A stretch of 16,093 nucleotides of DNA from Gracilaria vermiculophylla (taxonomy: Eukaryota > Rhodophyta > Florideophyceae > Gracilariales > Gracilariaceae): assembly GCA_019155205.2 (NCBI GenBank), contig JAHNZQ020000010.1, forward strand, positions 329,797-345,889, in the 5' to 3' direction. Under the pieces are notes generated by a model. It saw nothing but the letters and a program-made list of their open reading frames with translations, was not told where the DNA came from and did no database searches. Within the stretch, counting starts at the first letter, position 1. Every line of letters starts with the position of its first letter. Position numbers and translations under genes: made by a program. Shown one piece after another: positions 14,723 through 16,093 of this stretch.

Positions 14723-14888
14723 GCTGTGAGTGCGTCCACGGGCAATTCTTCTCGTGACGCATTTATCGAAAAGCAGCGAAAGATGACATGGTCGCAGTCT
14801 TTATTTGCATTCTTTCCGCATGTGCGTCATAAACGCGTCTCACCAGAGTCTGTTTTCCACCGCGAGAGAGAGTCGTAGCACGCATCGA

Positions 14889-14925
14889 GCAGCATTGCCG
14901 AGTTCGAACTCCGGGTTCATGCTGC
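14889..14925. repeat. 37-nt imperfect palindrome
   Basis: GCAGCAT at 14889-14895 pairs with ATGCTGC at 14919-14925. Between them is a second, near-perfect palindrome centred on GAGTTCGAACTC. The centre resembles a tRNA T-arm (GTTCGAAC), but no acceptor, D or anticodon arm is present on either strand. Confidence 0.6.
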
Positions 14926-15589
14926 AAAGGCTTCCTTGATGGTCTTCTTCCTCTCAAAATATGAGTGCTTCACTTCAAATTACTCGTAACGCATAGGGCT
15001 TGCTAAATGCCATCAACATCGTACAATGCTTTCCAAAGCGAATGCACTCACTGGCTCCGAAACTGCAACAGTGTTGCGCTCACTCTGCGACTACTAAATT
15101 TGCTATAGAAGGTATCAGACCTCGGAGGTGTTCTCTAAAAACATACACGTTTCGTTAGCGATACATCGCCTCTTCTGTCGCACCATTCCGGAGCTCGTCG
15201 GTAGAGTGACTCACCACGACAAGGCGCCTAAACATGAGCTAACCAATGTGTCGCATGAGAGGCGATAGCGAGGTTTTTTCATCCAGTATTTCTGGGTGAG
15301 ACCGAACAAGAGAGCAGCCAGTCGGATCACATCGATCTCCTATCCTAGATAAGCGCGTAATATAAATTCCGAGGAAAACCCAGCCGAAGATCCCAACACA
15401 GTTGCCTCCGTAGGAATCACTTAATGATGGGGATTAAGCTCAGGAAGACAACGGTAAGATCGTCGTTCGGTGATCAGCTAGTGGCCTATTGCGTTCGTGT
15501 AGATAGGCGGAGGGTCTTTTAGCGACGTACCCCAAAGGTCGGCGATGGCGATCGGATAGCAATTCGATCGTCTGGTCATCTTTAGCGAC

Positions 15590-15880
15590 ATTCCGAGTCC
15601 CCTTTACTATAGTCTGCAGTGGTGTGTTTACATGTCCGACATCTTTACCAGAACTTGAATCGATCTTCAGGCGGAGTTCACTTGGATCTCGCAACCCTGT
15701 CAGGCCGCCCGTTTCGAACAAAGCCTAAATACCTTCCAGTCCACGGAACATCTAATGTGTGTTGCCCAGAAAAAGGCGAGCAGATGAGCCAAAATCTGCC
15801 ATTGTCCCCTTTTCTTGCTTTGACTGACTCGGAGAGCCGTTGTGGTTTCCTGAGAGCCTGCTGAGTATTCCTGTCGTTTG
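15590..15880 (-). pseudogene. Probable Ty3/gypsy-type integrase C-terminal remnant, frameshifted
   Basis: On the minus strand, one frame from about 15880 to 15722 reads KGDNGRFWLICSPFSGQHTL and then DVPWTGRYLGF. This matches the common integrase C-terminal plan GD-x-VWL-x-x-P, then PWTGPY. The continuation is in another frame (15721 down to about 15590), as LRDPSELRLKIDSSSGK and DVGHVNTPLQ, which fits the following Y-x-L, D-x-x-TGK, VHVNRLK pattern. The two frames differ by one base, so a frameshift is implied near 15722. No reverse transcriptase, RNase H or LTR is identified in the window; upstream parts would lie to the right. The match is by motif spacing only and remains tentative. Confidence 0.4.
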
Positions 15881-16093
15881 CTTTGCTTACAACGGTAAAG
15901 TATCTGCGCAGAAATTTCTTACGCTGACCCCAACGGAAGCACCGGTAACCAAAGTGAAACACAATGAAAAGAAAAGAAAAGCAAGTGTGGATTCTTACCA
16001 TCAATGGCGGTACCGGATCAAACCGTGCTCAGGCATATGTTCTTATTCAGTTAGTTCTTTTTACATTCAATCTTTGTCGACCCTTTCTATCTA

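Larger units (their letters stand above)
13499..16093. other. Gene-free right flank with repeats and a transposon remnant
   Basis: No intact gene is recognisable. Contents in order: 3' region of the RING ligase gene; a minus-strand-oriented AATAAA (TTTATT at about 13773-13779); a 71-base G run; a plus-strand AATAAA at about 14192; a GC-rich stretch to about 14560; a 34-bp tandem triplicate; a second TTTATT near 14798; a 37-nt palindrome; mixed-composition DNA; and the integrase-like remnant at about 15590-15880. Short open frames here lack codon bias like that of the five genes. Confidence 0.6.

Noticed and set aside
14881..14930. Possible tRNA T-arm (GTTCGAAC)
   Set aside because: No acceptor stem, D arm or anticodon arm at the right spacing on either strand; it is explained by the palindrome.
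15165..15266. 9-bp inverted pair ATCGCCTCT / AGAGGCGAT about 90 bp apart
   Set aside because: Short, widely spaced and not extendable; chance is likely.
1..16093. CRISPR array, bacterial operon or prophage
   Set aside because: No evenly spaced repeat-spacer pattern; genes are eukaryotic in type, with membrane RING, C2H2 fingers and TATA/CCAAT promoter.

Overview
The window is nuclear DNA from a eukaryote, most likely a red alga. The main evidence is an intact mannosylglycerate synthase gene of the GT78 family, whose product (digeneaside) is a classic red-algal solute. The genes are uninterrupted, very GC-rich in third positions, and start in Kozak-like contexts. Signal-anchor, RING-H2 and C2H2 proteins confirm that it is not bacterial. 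The species cannot be named from sequence alone, and mosses, Selaginella or other algae with a GT78 enzyme are not fully excluded.

Layout. Positions 1-1282 are one end of a piggyBac-type DNA transposon on the minus strand. It has a TTAA target site, a CCC-starting terminal repeat, subterminal hairpins and a transposase frame broken by one stop codon. Positions 1283 to about 3880 hold no recognisable gene and include a clearly AT-rich block at roughly 2870-3650. Positions 3885-13498 form a compact GC-rich island of five genes: a TMEM19/DUF92 membrane protein (+), a four-finger C2H2 protein with cysteine clusters (-, convergent with the first), a Golgi-type two-domain glycosyltransferase (+, divergent from the zinc-finger gene), mannosylglycerate synthase (+), and a Tul1/Dsc1/FLY-type membrane RING ubiquitin ligase (+). 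Positions 13499-16093 are non-coding, with a 71-base G run, three copies of a 34-bp tandem repeat, a 37-nt palindrome and a decayed, frameshifted remnant that looks like the integrase C-terminus of a Ty3/gypsy-type retroelement (minus strand).

How the genes relate. Three of the five act in or on endomembranes: the signal-anchored glycosyltransferase, the RING ligase and the polyprenyl/phytyl-kinase-like TMEM19. The synthase is cytosolic and makes an osmolyte from GDP-mannose and D-glycerate. The synthase has a textbook CCAAT-plus-TATA promoter and a pyrimidine-rich leader. The RING ligase gene has four CACGTG boxes in 174 bp and a GGAGGC-type G-rich hexamer array upstream. Nothing shows that these genes form one functional cluster; two adjacent glycosyltransferases on one strand are the only suggestive grouping. 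I did not find a convincing new multi-gene system. The most unusual items are the two-domain glycosyltransferase, the cysteine-cluster zinc-finger protein and the 71-base G run.
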